This document shows positions 52,992 through 62,497 of a stretch of 64,000 nt of DNA, in pieces (position 1 is the stretch's first letter; each line of letters begins with the position of its first letter). The stretch lies in assembly GCA_030524135.1 (NCBI GenBank), contig JAUNHA010000001.1, forward strand, positions 66,712 to 130,711. The letters run 5' to 3'. A program made the translations under genes and the position numbers. This DNA comes from Eubacteriales bacterium (GTDB lineage Bacteria; Bacillota; Clostridia; Lachnospirales; Lachnospiraceae). The notes under the pieces are model-generated. The model made no database searches. It had not been told where the DNA came from and saw only the letters and a list, made by a program, of their open reading frames with translations.

Positions 52992-54002
52992 TTAAAACTG
53001 TGCAGAAAGGATGAGGGGCTGCATCAGGTTAAAGCAATAGCCGACAAGGATGATTCCTATTACGCATACCAGAATGAATACCGTAAGCAGGCGTGGTTTT
53101 ACAGCCTTTCTCAGCATGATGAGAGACGGGAGCGAGAGTGTGGTAACCGCCATCATAAAGGCAAGTACCGTACCGAGCTCGGCGCCTTTTGCAAAGAGTG
53201 CCTCAGCGACGGGAATCGTTCCAAAGATATCCGCGTACATGGGGGTTCCTGCAAGGACGGCAAGGACGACGGAGAACGGATTGCCGCTGCCGAGAACCGT
53301 CCCGATCCAGGCGGCAGGAATCCAGTTGTGGATGAGTGCGCCGATTCCAACACCAGCCAGAATATATGGAAATACCTTTCGAAAGGTCGATACGACCTGA
53401 TCATATGCATACTGCAGCCGGTCGCGGACTGTGAGGGAGGGAGAATTCAGATCAGTACTGCCGGCCATCCGGATATACTGTTCTACCTCTTCCTCCATGT
53501 GCAGTCTCTCAATGACTGCGCCTCCTGCGACAGCGATCACAAGTCCCACGAGAACATAGATGACAGCGATTCTCGTACCGAAAATGCTCATGAGAAGTAC
53601 GAGGGAGCCGAGATCTACCATGGGAGATGAGATCAGGAAGGAAAACGTCACGCCGAGCGGCAGCCCTGCGCTTGTGAATCCGATAAAAAGCGGAATTGAA
53701 GAGCAGGAACAGAAAGGTGTCACGGTGCCGAGAAGCGCTGCGATCATGTTTGCCGAAAGTCCGTGAAAACGGCCCAGGATACGCCTGCTTTTTTCCGGCG
53801 GAAAAAAGCTCTGGATGTATGAGATCAGGAAAATGAGGGCGCACAGCAGCAGGGTGATCTTGATGACATCATACAGGAAAAAGTGGAGACTTCCGCCAGA
53901 CTTCCCACCGATATCAATGCCGAGCGAAGAGAGGAGGTTTCCGGTCGCCTGCCTCAGCCACTGCATGCCGAGCACCTGGTTTTGAATAAAGTCCCAAAGC
54001 AT
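52992..54002 (-). CDS. DUF318/UPF0718 permease, ArsP-like
   Basis: Membrane protein of 336 residues with about eight hydrophobic segments in two halves. The first half has TPFCSCSSIPLFIGFTSAG and a LISSPMVDLGSLVLL stretch; the second half has AVLAGTPMYADIFGTIPVAEALFAKGAELG. The CSCSSIP motif is typical of this permease family, whose ArsP branch exports organic arsenic. The first gene of the group encodes an ArsR-type repressor that ends three bases upstream. A role in arsenic or other metalloid transport is likely but not shown. Confidence 0.85.
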   Translation of the reverse strand: MLWDFIQNQVLGMQWLRQATGNLLSSLGIDIGGKSGGSLHFFLYDVIKITLLLCALIFLISYIQSFFPPEKSRRILGRFHGLSANMIAALLGTVTPFCSCSSIPLFIGFTSAGLPLGVTFSFLISSPMVDLGSLVLLMSIFGTRIAVIYVLVGLVIAVAGGAVIERLHMEEEVEQYIRMAGSTDLNSPSLTVRDRLQYAYDQVVSTFRKVFPYILAGVGIGALIHNWIPAAWIGTVLGSGNPFSVVLAVLAGTPMYADIFGTIPVAEALFAKGAELGTVLAFMMAVTTLSLPSLIMLRKAVKPRLLTVFILVCVIGIILVGYCFNLMQPLILSAQF

Positions 54003-54004
54003 GA

Positions 54005-54319
54005 TCAGTCATCCCCTTTACACTGACATTCGGAATTCTCCGGTAATGCTGCATTAAGCGTAAGAAGAAGCTCTCCCGCGTGACGAAGCCCATCTGGATT
54101 GAGCGAGTAATGCGTCCATTTTCCTTCCCGTCTTCCGGTAACGATTCCAGCGTCACATAAAAGCTTCATGTGATGAGAGAGCGTAGGCTGCCCGATCTTA
54201 AGTGCTTCCAGCAGTTTACAGGCGCATTTTTCTCCGCTTTGAAGCATTGAGAGAATGTAGAGCCGGTTTGCATCTCCGAGCGCTTTAAAGATTCTTGCGT
54301 TCTTTTCATATTCTGTCAT
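54005..54319 (-). CDS. ArsR/SmtB family metalloregulatory repressor
   Basis: Winged-helix repressor of 104 residues. It has FKALGDANRLYILSMLQSGEKCACKLLEAL, where the CAC pair (ELCVCDL-like) is the metal(loid)-binding element of ArsR, then the recognition helix QPTLSHHMKLLCDAGIVTGRREGKWTHY. Further Cys residues are in the C-terminal tail (ECQCKGDD). ATG at 54319 follows AAAGGAG; an ATG eight codons earlier overlaps this site. It probably controls the permease, GTPase and thioredoxin genes. A direct repeat upstream is a candidate operator. Confidence 0.9.
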   Translation of the reverse strand: MTEYEKNARIFKALGDANRLYILSMLQSGEKCACKLLEALKIGQPTLSHHMKLLCDAGIVTGRREGKWTHYSLNPDGLRHAGELLLTLNAALPENSECQCKGDD

Positions 54320-54400
54320 TTGAGCGCTGCTCCTTTCACTCATATTTTAGTGATTGAAAACTCTGTCTTATATCCGGAGTATACAAAATATATTTATACA

Positions 54401-54428
54401 TGTCAATATGTAAATGTGTCGATATGTA
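54401..54428. promoter_or_regulatory. Direct-repeat operator candidate upstream of arsR-like gene
   Basis: TGTCAATATGTA at 54401-54412 and TGTCGATATGTA at 54417-54428 match at 11 of 12 positions with a 16-base period. They lie in the divergent gap (54320-54564) between the repressor and the topoisomerase gene. Confidence 0.45.
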
Positions 54429-54564
54429 GAACACGGGGAACGAATGCAGGAAACCGCGGGAACCGCCGCTTGCACCAAACGCTGTTTTTTGTTATACTTT
54501 CACAGATGCACGCGGCCTGTACGGGTGCACTTATGTTATGAAAATCAGAAGCAGGGAGAGGCAA

Positions 54565-56496
54565 ATGGCAGCAGCGAAATCATACAACGCGGACAGCATT
54601 ACGGTACTTGAAGGTCTGGAACCGGTAAGAACCAGGCCCGGTATGTATATCGGAGGTGTCGGACAGAAGGGACTGAATCATCTGATCTATGAGATTCTTG
54701 ATAACTCTGTCGATGAACATCTGGCCGGATTCTGTAAAAATATATGGGTAACGCTTGAAAAGAACGGCTCCTGTACAGTTCAGGACGACGGCCGCGGACT
54801 GCCGGTCGATCTGCATCAGAAGGGCGTCTCGGCGGAACGCATCATTCTTACGACGCTCCATGCGGGCGGTAAGTTTGATCACGGTGCCTATAAAACCTCT
54901 GGTGGCCTTCATGGCGTGGGTTCTTCCGTTGTAAATGCGCTCTCAAAGGAAATGACCGTAGAGGTATCGAGAGACGGACTGATCTACCGGGATACCTACA
55001 GCTGCGGAAGACCGACGACAGAACTGAAAAAAGGCCTTCTTCCGGTCGTCGGAAAATCCAGGCATACGGGAACGAAGATCAACTTCCTTCCGGATGACAG
55101 CATTTTCGAGCGCACCGTTTTCAAGGCTGACTGGCTGAAGTCAAGGCTTCATGAGACCGCATACCTCAATCCGGAGCTTACGATTCATTATGCGGACCTG
55201 CGCGGCGCGGAGGAAGAGCATGAGACCTTCCATGAACCGGAAGGCCTGAAAGCCTATATTACGGGCCTCAATCAGGGTGAGACAGCCGTGACGCCGCTTA
55301 TTTATTTTAAAGACAGCTATGAAGGCTCCGAGGTGGAGGTCTGCCTCCAGTTCGTGGATGCCTTTGAGGAAAATATTCACGGCTTCTGCAATAACATTTT
55401 CACGCAGGAAGGCGGCACGCACATTACGGGATTTAAGACAAAGTTTACCCAGCTTGTCAATTCCTATGCGAGACAGCTTGGACTTCTTAAGGAAAAAGAT
55501 GAGAATTTTACGGGCGCGGATACGAGAAACGGCATGACCTGCGTGATCGCGCTCAAATATCCGGATCCGATCTTTGAGGGGCAGACAAAGACAAAGCTTG
55601 CTTCTGCTGACGCTGCGGCAGCGGTCGCGGCGGTGACAGGCGAAAAGCTTGAACATTTCTTTGACCGGAATGTGGAAGTGATCAAAAATATTGTCGCCTG
55701 TGCGGAAAAATCCGCCAAGATCAGAAAGCAGGAGGAAAAGGCGAAGACGAATCTGCTTTCAAAATCGAAATTCAGCTTTGATTCGAATGGAAAGCTGAAG
55801 GTCTGCACATCAAAGGATCCGGAAAAATGCGAGATCTTTATCGTCGAGGGAGATTCCGCAGGCGGCTCCGCCGGTATGGGCAGAAACCGGGAATTCCAGG
55901 CCATTCTTCCGATCAGGGGTAAAATTCTGAATGTCGAAAAAGCATCGATCGACAAGGTACTTGCAAATGCGGAGATCAAGACCATGATCAACACCTTCGG
56001 CTGCGGTTTTTCAGAGGGCTACGGCAACGACTTTGATCTTTCAAAGCTCCGCTATCACAAGATCATCCTGATGACGGATGCGGATGTGGACGGAAGCCAT
56101 ATCGATACGCTGCTTCTGACCTTTTTCTACCGTTTTATGCCGGAACTGATCTATCACGGACATGTGTATGTATCCATGCCGCCGCTTTATCTCGTAACGC
56201 CGAAGGGAAAGCGCGGGGAACCGCGTTATCTTTATGACGACCGTGAGCTTTCAAAGTACCAGAAGGAGCATGAGCCGCATACCTATGATCTGAAACGGTT
56301 TAAAGGTCTCGGAGAGATGGATGCGCCGGATCTCTGGGCGACGACGCTTGATCCTGAACGCCGTGTCTTAAAGCAGGTAGAGATCGAGGACGCACGCCTT
56401 GCATCCTCTGTGACGGAAATGCTGATGGGCTCCGAGGTGGGTCCGCGCAGACAGTTTATCTATGAGCATGCAAATGAAGCAGAGCTTGACTGGTAA
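54565..56496 (+). CDS. parE: Topoisomerase IV subunit B (ParE) / type IIA topoisomerase B subunit
   Basis: ATPase subunit of a type IIA DNA topoisomerase, 643 residues. ATP-binding GHKL motifs are ILDNSVDEHLAG, VQDDGRGLPVDLH and the GGLHGVGSSVVNALS lid. The TOPRIM domain has VEGDSAGGSAGMGRNREFQAILPIRGKILNVEKA and MTDADVDGSHI. At 643 residues, with no long C-terminal insert, the protein fits ParE or a short GyrB. The pairing with an A subunit directly downstream favours topoisomerase IV. The ATG at 54565 follows AGGGAGAGG; a start at 54538 is less well placed. Confidence 0.85.
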   Translation: MAAAKSYNADSITVLEGLEPVRTRPGMYIGGVGQKGLNHLIYEILDNSVDEHLAGFCKNIWVTLEKNGSCTVQDDGRGLPVDLHQKGVSAERIILTTLHAGGKFDHGAYKTSGGLHGVGSSVVNALSKEMTVEVSRDGLIYRDTYSCGRPTTELKKGLLPVVGKSRHTGTKINFLPDDSIFERTVFKADWLKSRLHETAYLNPELTIHYADLRGAEEEHETFHEPEGLKAYITGLNQGETAVTPLIYFKDSYEGSEVEVCLQFVDAFEENIHGFCNNIFTQEGGTHITGFKTKFTQLVNSYARQLGLLKEKDENFTGADTRNGMTCVIALKYPDPIFEGQTKTKLASADAAAAVAAVTGEKLEHFFDRNVEVIKNIVACAEKSAKIRKQEEKAKTNLLSKSKFSFDSNGKLKVCTSKDPEKCEIFIVEGDSAGGSAGMGRNREFQAILPIRGKILNVEKASIDKVLANAEIKTMINTFGCGFSEGYGNDFDLSKLRYHKIILMTDADVDGSHIDTLLLTFFYRFMPELIYHGHVYVSMPPLYLVTPKGKRGEPRYLYDDRELSKYQKEHEPHTYDLKRFKGLGEMDAPDLWATTLDPERRVLKQVEIEDARLASSVTEMLMGSEVGPRRQFIYEHANEAELDW

Positions 56497-56516
56497 AGGA
56501 AACACAGGAAAAAAGT

Positions 56517-58757
56517 ATGGCTGAAAAGATATTAAGAACAGAATACAGCGAGGAGATGCAGAAGTCCTATCTGGATTATTCGATGTCGGTCATTACGGCA
56601 CGTGCCGTGCCTGATATCAGGGATGGACTTAAGCCCGTTCAGAGGCGTCTTCTCTATGATATGGATAACCTCGGCGTTAACCATGATAAAAAAGAAATGA
56701 AGTCTGCGCGTATTTCGGGCGACTGCATGGGACGGTTCCATCCGCATGGGGATTCCTCCATCTATGAAACCATGGTCGTTATGGCGCAGCCGTTTAAGAA
56801 ATCGGTTCCGCTCGTCGACGGAAAGGGAAATTTCGGCTCCATCGAAGGAGACAGCGCGGCGGCTTACCGTTATACAGAGGCAAAGCTGCAGAAGTTCACT
56901 GACGAGGTGTTCTTACGCGATCTCGACAAATCTGTGGATTTTGTGCCGACCTATGCCAACACGGAAAATGAGCCAGTGGTGCTTCCGGTGCGCATTCCGA
57001 ATTTCCTGTTAAACGGATCGGAGGGAATTGCCGTCGGCATGACGACATCGACGCCCTGCCATAACCTGAGCGAGCTCTGCGCACTCTGTGCGGCTTATGT
57101 GGATAATCCGGAGATGTCGGTCGAGGAAATGCTTTCCATTATGCCGGGACCCGATTTCCCGACGGGAGGTGTGATCGCCAATAAATCCGAGCTTAAGGAA
57201 ATCTACGAGACAGGAAGCGGAAAGCTCAGGCTTCGCGGAAAGCTTTCCTATGAAGCGGGAAAGAAACGCGGGGAGAAAGACAGACTGATCGTAACGGAAA
57301 TCCCGTATACGATGATTGGCGCGGGGATCGGCAAGTTCATGTCGGATACGGCGGAGCTTGTGGAAGGCAAAAAGCTTCCGGAGATCACCGATATCGGAAA
57401 TGCGACCTCCGGAGACGGCGTGAACATTTTTCTGGAGCTTAAAAAGGATTCGGATGTAAAGCGCATCACAAATCTGCTCTATAAAAAGACCAAGCTTGAG
57501 GATACCTTCGGCGTCAACATGCTTGCGATCTGTGACGGAAGACCGGAGGTGATGTCGCTTCCGCGCATTCTCTCGGAATGGCTTAAGTTCCAGCATGAGA
57601 TCATTGACCGCAAATACCGCGTACTTCTGGAAAAGGAAGAAGGAAAGCGGGAGATTCAGGAGGGCCTGATCGCCGCCTGCAACATCATAGATCTTGTTAT
57701 TGCCGTGATCCGCGGCTCGAAAAACAGGAAGGATGCAGAAAACTGCCTGACAAAGGGAGATACGAGCGGCGTGATCTTTAAGGACGAAAGTCTGAGACCG
57801 GACGCGGAAAAGCTGCATTTTACGGAGCGTCAGGCAGATGCGATCCTTGAGATGAAGCTCTATCGCCTCATTGGCCTTGAGATCATGGATCTTGAAAAGG
57901 CGCACCGCCAGACCATGAAGAATATCAAAGAATATAAGGCGATCATTTCCGGCAGGGAGAAGCGTGAAGAGCTGATCAAGGCGGATCTTTCCGAGATCAG
58001 CAAGACCTACGGCTATCCGCGCTGCACACTGATCGAGGATGCAGAGGCAGCAGTGGTTGAAGAGGAAAAGATCGCTGAGAGTCCATGTGTCTTTGTTATG
58101 GACAGACTTGGCTACGCGAAGCTTCTCGATCCGGGTGTTTATGAGAGAAACCGGGAGACTGTGGATGCGGAAAACCGTTTCGTCATTCCGTGCATGAATA
58201 CAGGCCGTATTCTGCTGTTTACCGATAAGGGCAATATGCATCAGGTAAAATGTCTCGATGTGCCGCAAAAGAAGCTTAAGGACAAGGGCGTGCCCATTGA
58301 CAATCTTTCGAAATACACAGCGTCTGAGGAAGAGATCATCTTTCTGGATGCGCTTTCAAACCTGAAAGAGAAAAATCTTTTGTTTGCGACTGCAAATGCC
58401 TATATTAAGCAGGTACCGATCGAGGAGTTTGAGACGAACAACAGAACGGTGGCTGCGACAAAGCTTGAGGAGGGGGACAGCCTTGTTTCCGTTCTCGTGA
58501 TCTCAGAGATCGGAAGCAATACGGTCGTTCTCTGGAGTGACAATGGGTATTTCCTGCGTTTTGCGCTGGATGATGTGCCGCTTCTGAAAAAGGCGACAAA
58601 GGGCGTGCGCGGCATGAAGCTTGCAAAAGGAGCGGTCCTTTCGGGAGCAGCGCTTGTAACCCCGGAAGCGTCCGTCGTATATAAGCAGAAGGAAGTAAGG
58701 CTTAATACCCTGAAGACCGCAACACGCGGGGCGTCGGGTACGAAGCAGCGCGCCTAA
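56517..58757 (+). CDS. parC: Topoisomerase IV subunit A (ParC) / type IIA topoisomerase A subunit
   Basis: DNA cleavage subunit of 746 residues. The catalytic Tyr is in AAYRYTEAKL, and the winged-helix region has MGRFHPHGDSSIYETMVVMAQ. The C-terminal domain has degenerate beta-pinwheel repeats (for example FVIPCMNTGRILLFTDKGNMHQVK) and the protein is shorter than a full GyrA, so ParC is the best call. It follows parE by 20 bases and probably makes up the same enzyme, which unlinks daughter chromosomes. Confidence 0.87.
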   Translation: MAEKILRTEYSEEMQKSYLDYSMSVITARAVPDIRDGLKPVQRRLLYDMDNLGVNHDKKEMKSARISGDCMGRFHPHGDSSIYETMVVMAQPFKKSVPLVDGKGNFGSIEGDSAAAYRYTEAKLQKFTDEVFLRDLDKSVDFVPTYANTENEPVVLPVRIPNFLLNGSEGIAVGMTTSTPCHNLSELCALCAAYVDNPEMSVEEMLSIMPGPDFPTGGVIANKSELKEIYETGSGKLRLRGKLSYEAGKKRGEKDRLIVTEIPYTMIGAGIGKFMSDTAELVEGKKLPEITDIGNATSGDGVNIFLELKKDSDVKRITNLLYKKTKLEDTFGVNMLAICDGRPEVMSLPRILSEWLKFQHEIIDRKYRVLLEKEEGKREIQEGLIAACNIIDLVIAVIRGSKNRKDAENCLTKGDTSGVIFKDESLRPDAEKLHFTERQADAILEMKLYRLIGLEIMDLEKAHRQTMKNIKEYKAIISGREKREELIKADLSEISKTYGYPRCTLIEDAEAAVVEEEKIAESPCVFVMDRLGYAKLLDPGVYERNRETVDAENRFVIPCMNTGRILLFTDKGNMHQVKCLDVPQKKLKDKGVPIDNLSKYTASEEEIIFLDALSNLKEKNLLFATANAYIKQVPIEEFETNNRTVAATKLEEGDSLVSVLVISEIGSNTVVLWSDNGYFLRFALDDVPLLKKATKGVRGMKLAKGAVLSGAALVTPEASVVYKQKEVRLNTLKTATRGASGTKQRA

Positions 58758-58768
58758 AAGGAATTTAA

Positions 58769-60919
58769 ATGGGAAAAAAGTTATTTATCGCGGAGAAACC
58801 GTCGGTTGCTGCGGAATTTGCCAGAACACTTGGGATGGGCACGGGACGCAGGGACGGATATATGGAATCGGAGCAGTATGTGGTGACGTGGTGCGTTGGG
58901 CATCTCGTCACCATGTCATATCCGGAAGTATATGACCCCGCACTCAAAAAATGGAATATGAATACGCTTCCCTTTCTTCCGGAGACCTTTCGCTATGAGG
59001 TGATTCCTGCTGCAAAAAAGCAGTATGAAACCGTGGCAGGCCTTTTGAACAGGGCAGACGTCGATACGATCTATGTCTGTACCGACTCGGGGCGTGAAGG
59101 AGAGTATATTTACCGCCTGGTCGATATGATGGCAGGGGTTAAGGGAAAAGAAAAACGCCGCGTATGGATCGATTCCCAGACAGAGGAGGAAATCAGGCGC
59201 GGCATCCGGGAAGCGCTTCCGGAAAGCGCGTATGACAATCTCTCGGCGTCCGCATTCCTCAGAGCAAAAGAGGATTATCTGATGGGAATTAATTTTTCCA
59301 GAGTCCTTACGCTTAAATACGGGAATCTGATCGCACGCGCGACAGGTCAGCGGTATGCGGTCATTTCTGCAGGACGCGTTATGACCTGTGTGCTGGGAAT
59401 GGTCGTGCGCAGGGAGCGGGAGATCAGAGAATTTGTAAAGACTCCGTTTTATCGTGTGCTTGCGGACTGCCGCAGCGGGGAAGCGGGATTTCAGGCGGAA
59501 TGGCGCGCTTCGGAAGGCAGCCGCTATGCCGGGACGCCGGTGCTCTATAAAGAGAATGGATTTAAAAAGCGGGAGGATGCGGAAGCGCTGATCCGGATGC
59601 TTCCACATGAAGGAGCAGTCGAGCAGCTTTCCAGAAAAAAAGAGGTAAAGAACGCGCCGCTTCTTTTTAACCTTGCGGAGCTTCAGAATGAATGCGCAAG
59701 GCTTTTTAAGATCAGTCCGGACCAGACGCTTAAAATTGCACAGGAGCTCTATGAAAAAAAGCTTACCACCTATCCGAGAACGGATGCCCGTGTGCTTTCC
59801 ACAGCAGTCTCAAAGGAGATCGCAAAAAACATAGCAGGGCTTAAAAATGTGCCGGCGGTTTCCGGGTTTGCAGATGAGATCATGGAGAAAAAGGCATTTG
59901 CTGGCATTGCAAAGACGAGATACGTAAACGACAAGGCGATTACGGATCACTATGCCATCATTCCGACCGGACAGGGATTGTCTGCGCTTCGTACGCTTTC
60001 TCCGCTGTCAGCGAAGGTATACGAAAGGATCTGCCGCCGTTTTCTTTCCATCTTTTATCCTCCGGCAGAGTACAGTAAGGTAGCGCTTACGATCCGGACA
60101 GAGACGGAATACCGCGCGGATGGCAGCGGGCCTGTGAAAGAGGAGACCTACACGGAGCGTTTTTACGCATCCTTTAAGGCGCTTATGAAGGAAGGTTATC
60201 TCAGCGTGCTCGGCGGAAAAAAAGAAAAGGAGGAAAAGGCTTCATCCGCGGAAGACGCATCAACCGGAGAGGATACGGAAATATCTCTTTCAGAGGCAAA
60301 AACGATAGCTGAAAAACTGAAAAAAGGTGATATAATTAATTTCGACGGGTTTTCCGTAAAGGAAGGCGAGACCTCTCCGCCGAAGCGCTATACTTCGGGT
60401 TCCATGATCCTTGCGATGGAAAATGCGGGACAGCTGATCGAGGATGAGGAGCTGAGAGCCCAGATCAAGGGATCAGGCATCGGAACCTCGGCAACAAGGG
60501 CAGAGATCCTTAAGAAGCTTTTTAATATCAAATATCTGAAGCTGAATGAGAAAACACAGGTGATCACGCCGACGATGTTCGGGGAGATGGTAAATGACGT
60601 CGTATCCGCTTCGATCAGGCAGCTCCTTAATCCGGAGCTTACGGCAAGCTGGGAGAAGGGCCTTACCTATGTTTCGGAAGGAAGCGTAACGGAAGAGGAG
60701 TACATGCAGAAGCTCAATCATTTTGTGAGATCCAGAACGGATGCGGTAAAGGGGGCTTCGGGACTTTCGCAGATGCAGCGCTATCTTGCCCGTATCCCCG
60801 CTTTTTACAAAAACGGGGCAGAGCGTCCGGGCACTTCTGCGAAGAAGAAAGGCAAAGCTACGGCTGCGTCATCTGCGGAAACAAAAACGGCAGCAGCTTC
60901 AAAGACAAATAAAGAATAA
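58769..60919 (+). CDS. topB: DNA topoisomerase III
   Basis: Type IA topoisomerase of 716 residues. TOPRIM domain at the N-terminus (KKLFIAEKPSVAAEFAR, YVCTDSGREGEYIYR). The catalytic Tyr is in TTYPRTDARVLS. The four topoisomerase IA domains continue to about 640, and the protein ends in a Lys/Ala-rich basic tail, with no zinc-finger region. A TopB-type helper for resolving recombination or replication intermediates. It starts 12 bases after parC, so the three topoisomerase genes form one operon. Confidence 0.92.
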   Translation: MGKKLFIAEKPSVAAEFARTLGMGTGRRDGYMESEQYVVTWCVGHLVTMSYPEVYDPALKKWNMNTLPFLPETFRYEVIPAAKKQYETVAGLLNRADVDTIYVCTDSGREGEYIYRLVDMMAGVKGKEKRRVWIDSQTEEEIRRGIREALPESAYDNLSASAFLRAKEDYLMGINFSRVLTLKYGNLIARATGQRYAVISAGRVMTCVLGMVVRREREIREFVKTPFYRVLADCRSGEAGFQAEWRASEGSRYAGTPVLYKENGFKKREDAEALIRMLPHEGAVEQLSRKKEVKNAPLLFNLAELQNECARLFKISPDQTLKIAQELYEKKLTTYPRTDARVLSTAVSKEIAKNIAGLKNVPAVSGFADEIMEKKAFAGIAKTRYVNDKAITDHYAIIPTGQGLSALRTLSPLSAKVYERICRRFLSIFYPPAEYSKVALTIRTETEYRADGSGPVKEETYTERFYASFKALMKEGYLSVLGGKKEKEEKASSAEDASTGEDTEISLSEAKTIAEKLKKGDIINFDGFSVKEGETSPPKRYTSGSMILAMENAGQLIEDEELRAQIKGSGIGTSATRAEILKKLFNIKYLKLNEKTQVITPTMFGEMVNDVVSASIRQLLNPELTASWEKGLTYVSEGSVTEEEYMQKLNHFVRSRTDAVKGASGLSQMQRYLARIPAFYKNGAERPGTSAKKKGKATAASSAETKTAAASKTNKE

Positions 60920-60938
60920 AAGAAAAGAAAGAGAACTT

Positions 60939-61610
60939 ATGAAAAAAGAAGATTTTTCCACAGCAGCAATTCTTGATCTTTCCCATACGGCAGCAGCGCC
61001 GCTGTTTGCACGTCACACCTATCCCTGGGAGGTGCTTCCGGAGATAAAGGCCTTTATTACAGAGCTGGGAAGTACACTCTCTGCTGAGGAGTATACGCAT
61101 CCTGCAGATGACGTATGGATCCATAAGACGGCAAAGATATTTCCGTCTGCTTATATTGCTGGACCGTGCATTATCGGGCCTGAGACCGAGGTAAGGCATT
61201 CGGCATTTATCAGGGGAAGCGCACTGATCGGTGCGGGATGTGTGGTTGGAAACTCCACGGAACTAAAAAATGTCGTGCTGTTCGATAAGGTACAGGTACC
61301 GCATTACAATTATGTGGGCGATTCCGTGCTCGGCTATAAGGCGCACATGGGCGCCGGCAGCATTACCTCAAATGTAAAATCCGACAAAACACCGGTTAAG
61401 GTACATCTTGAAAATGAAGATATTGAGACCGGATTTAAGAAGTTTGGCGCGGTGCTAGGCGATGAGGTCGAGGTCGGCTGCGGTTCGGTGCTGAATCCGG
61501 GTTCTGTGATCGGCGCGCATACGAGCATCTATCCGCTGTCATCCGTGAGGTCGGCCGTTCCGTGCGGAAGTATCTATAAAAAACAGGGTGAAGTTGCAGA
61601 AAAGAAATAA
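60939..61610 (+). CDS. Left-handed beta-helix nucleotidyl/acyltransferase-like protein (GlmU-type LbH)
   Basis: A 223-residue protein with a long hexapeptide-repeat region: VWIHKTAKIFPSAYIAGPCIIG, VRHSAFIRGSALIGAGCVVG, and GSVLNPGSVIGAHTSIYPLSSV. It resembles the C-terminal acetyltransferase part of GlmU, but lacks the N-terminal uridylyltransferase domain. A few Clostridia have such stand-alone proteins, described as putative UDP-GlcNAc pyrophosphorylase-related; the substrate is uncertain. ATG at 60939 follows AAAAGAAAG. It follows topB closely and precedes upp. Confidence 0.78.
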   Translation: MKKEDFSTAAILDLSHTAAAPLFARHTYPWEVLPEIKAFITELGSTLSAEEYTHPADDVWIHKTAKIFPSAYIAGPCIIGPETEVRHSAFIRGSALIGAGCVVGNSTELKNVVLFDKVQVPHYNYVGDSVLGYKAHMGAGSITSNVKSDKTPVKVHLENEDIETGFKKFGAVLGDEVEVGCGSVLNPGSVIGAHTSIYPLSSVRSAVPCGSIYKKQGEVAEKK

Positions 61611-61682
61611 ACCGGAAGAGGAATAGCACTATGTAACTATGCATCCGGAAACGGGGCATAAGCATTGAAAGGAGTGTTTGGG

Positions 61683-62324
61683 GTGAAGAAGATTACTGAT
61701 AATGTTTTTGAGTTTACACATCCGCTGATTCAGCACAAGATCACGATGCTCAGGGATAAGCATACGGGAACAAATGAATTCCGTAAAATCGTAGAAGAGA
61801 TCGCCATGCTGATGGGATTTGAAGCGCTTGCGGATCTGCCGACGAAGGAGATCGAGGTAAAGACGCCGATCGAGACCTGCATGAGCCCCGTGATCGCAGG
61901 CAGAAAGCTCGCGGTCGTTCCAATCCTCAGAGCCGGTCTTGGCATGGTTCCCGGTATTCTGGCGCTTACGCCTTCCGCAAAGGTAGGACATATCGGCATG
62001 TACCGCGATGAAGAGACACATGAACCGGTAGAATATTTCTGCAAGCTACCGCGGCCGATCGAGGAGCGTACGATCGTCGTTACGGATCCGATGCTCGCAA
62101 CCGGCGGTTCTGCGGTGGATGCAGTGACCCAGATCAAAAAACACGGCGGAAAACGCATCAAATTCCTTGCGATCATCGGTGCGCCCGAGGGCGTAAAAAA
62201 GCTGCATGAGGAGCATCCGGATGTGGAGATTTATGTGGGCCATATCGACAGATGCCTGAATGAAAATGCGTACATTTGCCCCGGTCTTGGAGATGCGGGA
62301 GACCGGATCTTCGGAACAAAGTAA
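61683..62324 (+). CDS. upp: Uracil phosphoribosyltransferase
   Basis: Pyrimidine salvage enzyme that makes UMP from uracil and PRPP, 213 residues. Starts [20 protein letters not shown], and the PRPP-binding loop is [17 protein letters not shown], with [14 protein letters not shown] before it and [17 protein letters not shown] at the end, all standard. GTG at 61683 follows AAAGGAG by eight bases; the TTG at 61665 would not be well placed. Confidence 0.95.
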   Translation: MKKITDNVFEFTHPLIQHKITMLRDKHTGTNEFRKIVEEIAMLMGFEALADLPTKEIEVKTPIETCMSPVIAGRKLAVVPILRAGLGMVPGILALTPSAKVGHIGMYRDEETHEPVEYFCKLPRPIEERTIVVTDPMLATGGSAVDAVTQIKKHGGKRIKFLAIIGAPEGVKKLHEEHPDVEIYVGHIDRCLNENAYICPGLGDAGDRIFGTK

Positions 62325-62363
62325 ACGTACGGACTTTTGTACAAAAAATCCGGGAAAGTTTAC

Positions 62364-62392
62364 TTGAAAGCTTAATTTGACATGATTATAAT
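62364..62392 (+). promoter_or_regulatory. Promoter for pta
   Basis: TTGAAA, 17 bases, TATAAT in the gap between upp and pta. Confidence 0.65.
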
Positions 62393-62497
62393 GATAACAG
62401 GATCAATGAAGATTCTTTCATGTGAGCTTGTCACTGATGAAAGGACGTTCCTGAGATCATAATAAAGCATTCATAAACGAAACTGAAAGGAGCAAAT

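Noticed and set aside
57009-58268. Minus-strand ORF of 419 codons opposite parC
   Set aside because: Antisense to a well-conserved topoisomerase gene, with no ribosome site and a His/Arg/Leu-rich translation typical of shadow frames.
54565-58757. DNA gyrase (gyrB-gyrA)
   Set aside because: The short A-subunit tail, short B subunit, and operon with topB, away from any dnaA/recF context, fit topoisomerase IV better. Not excluded outright.
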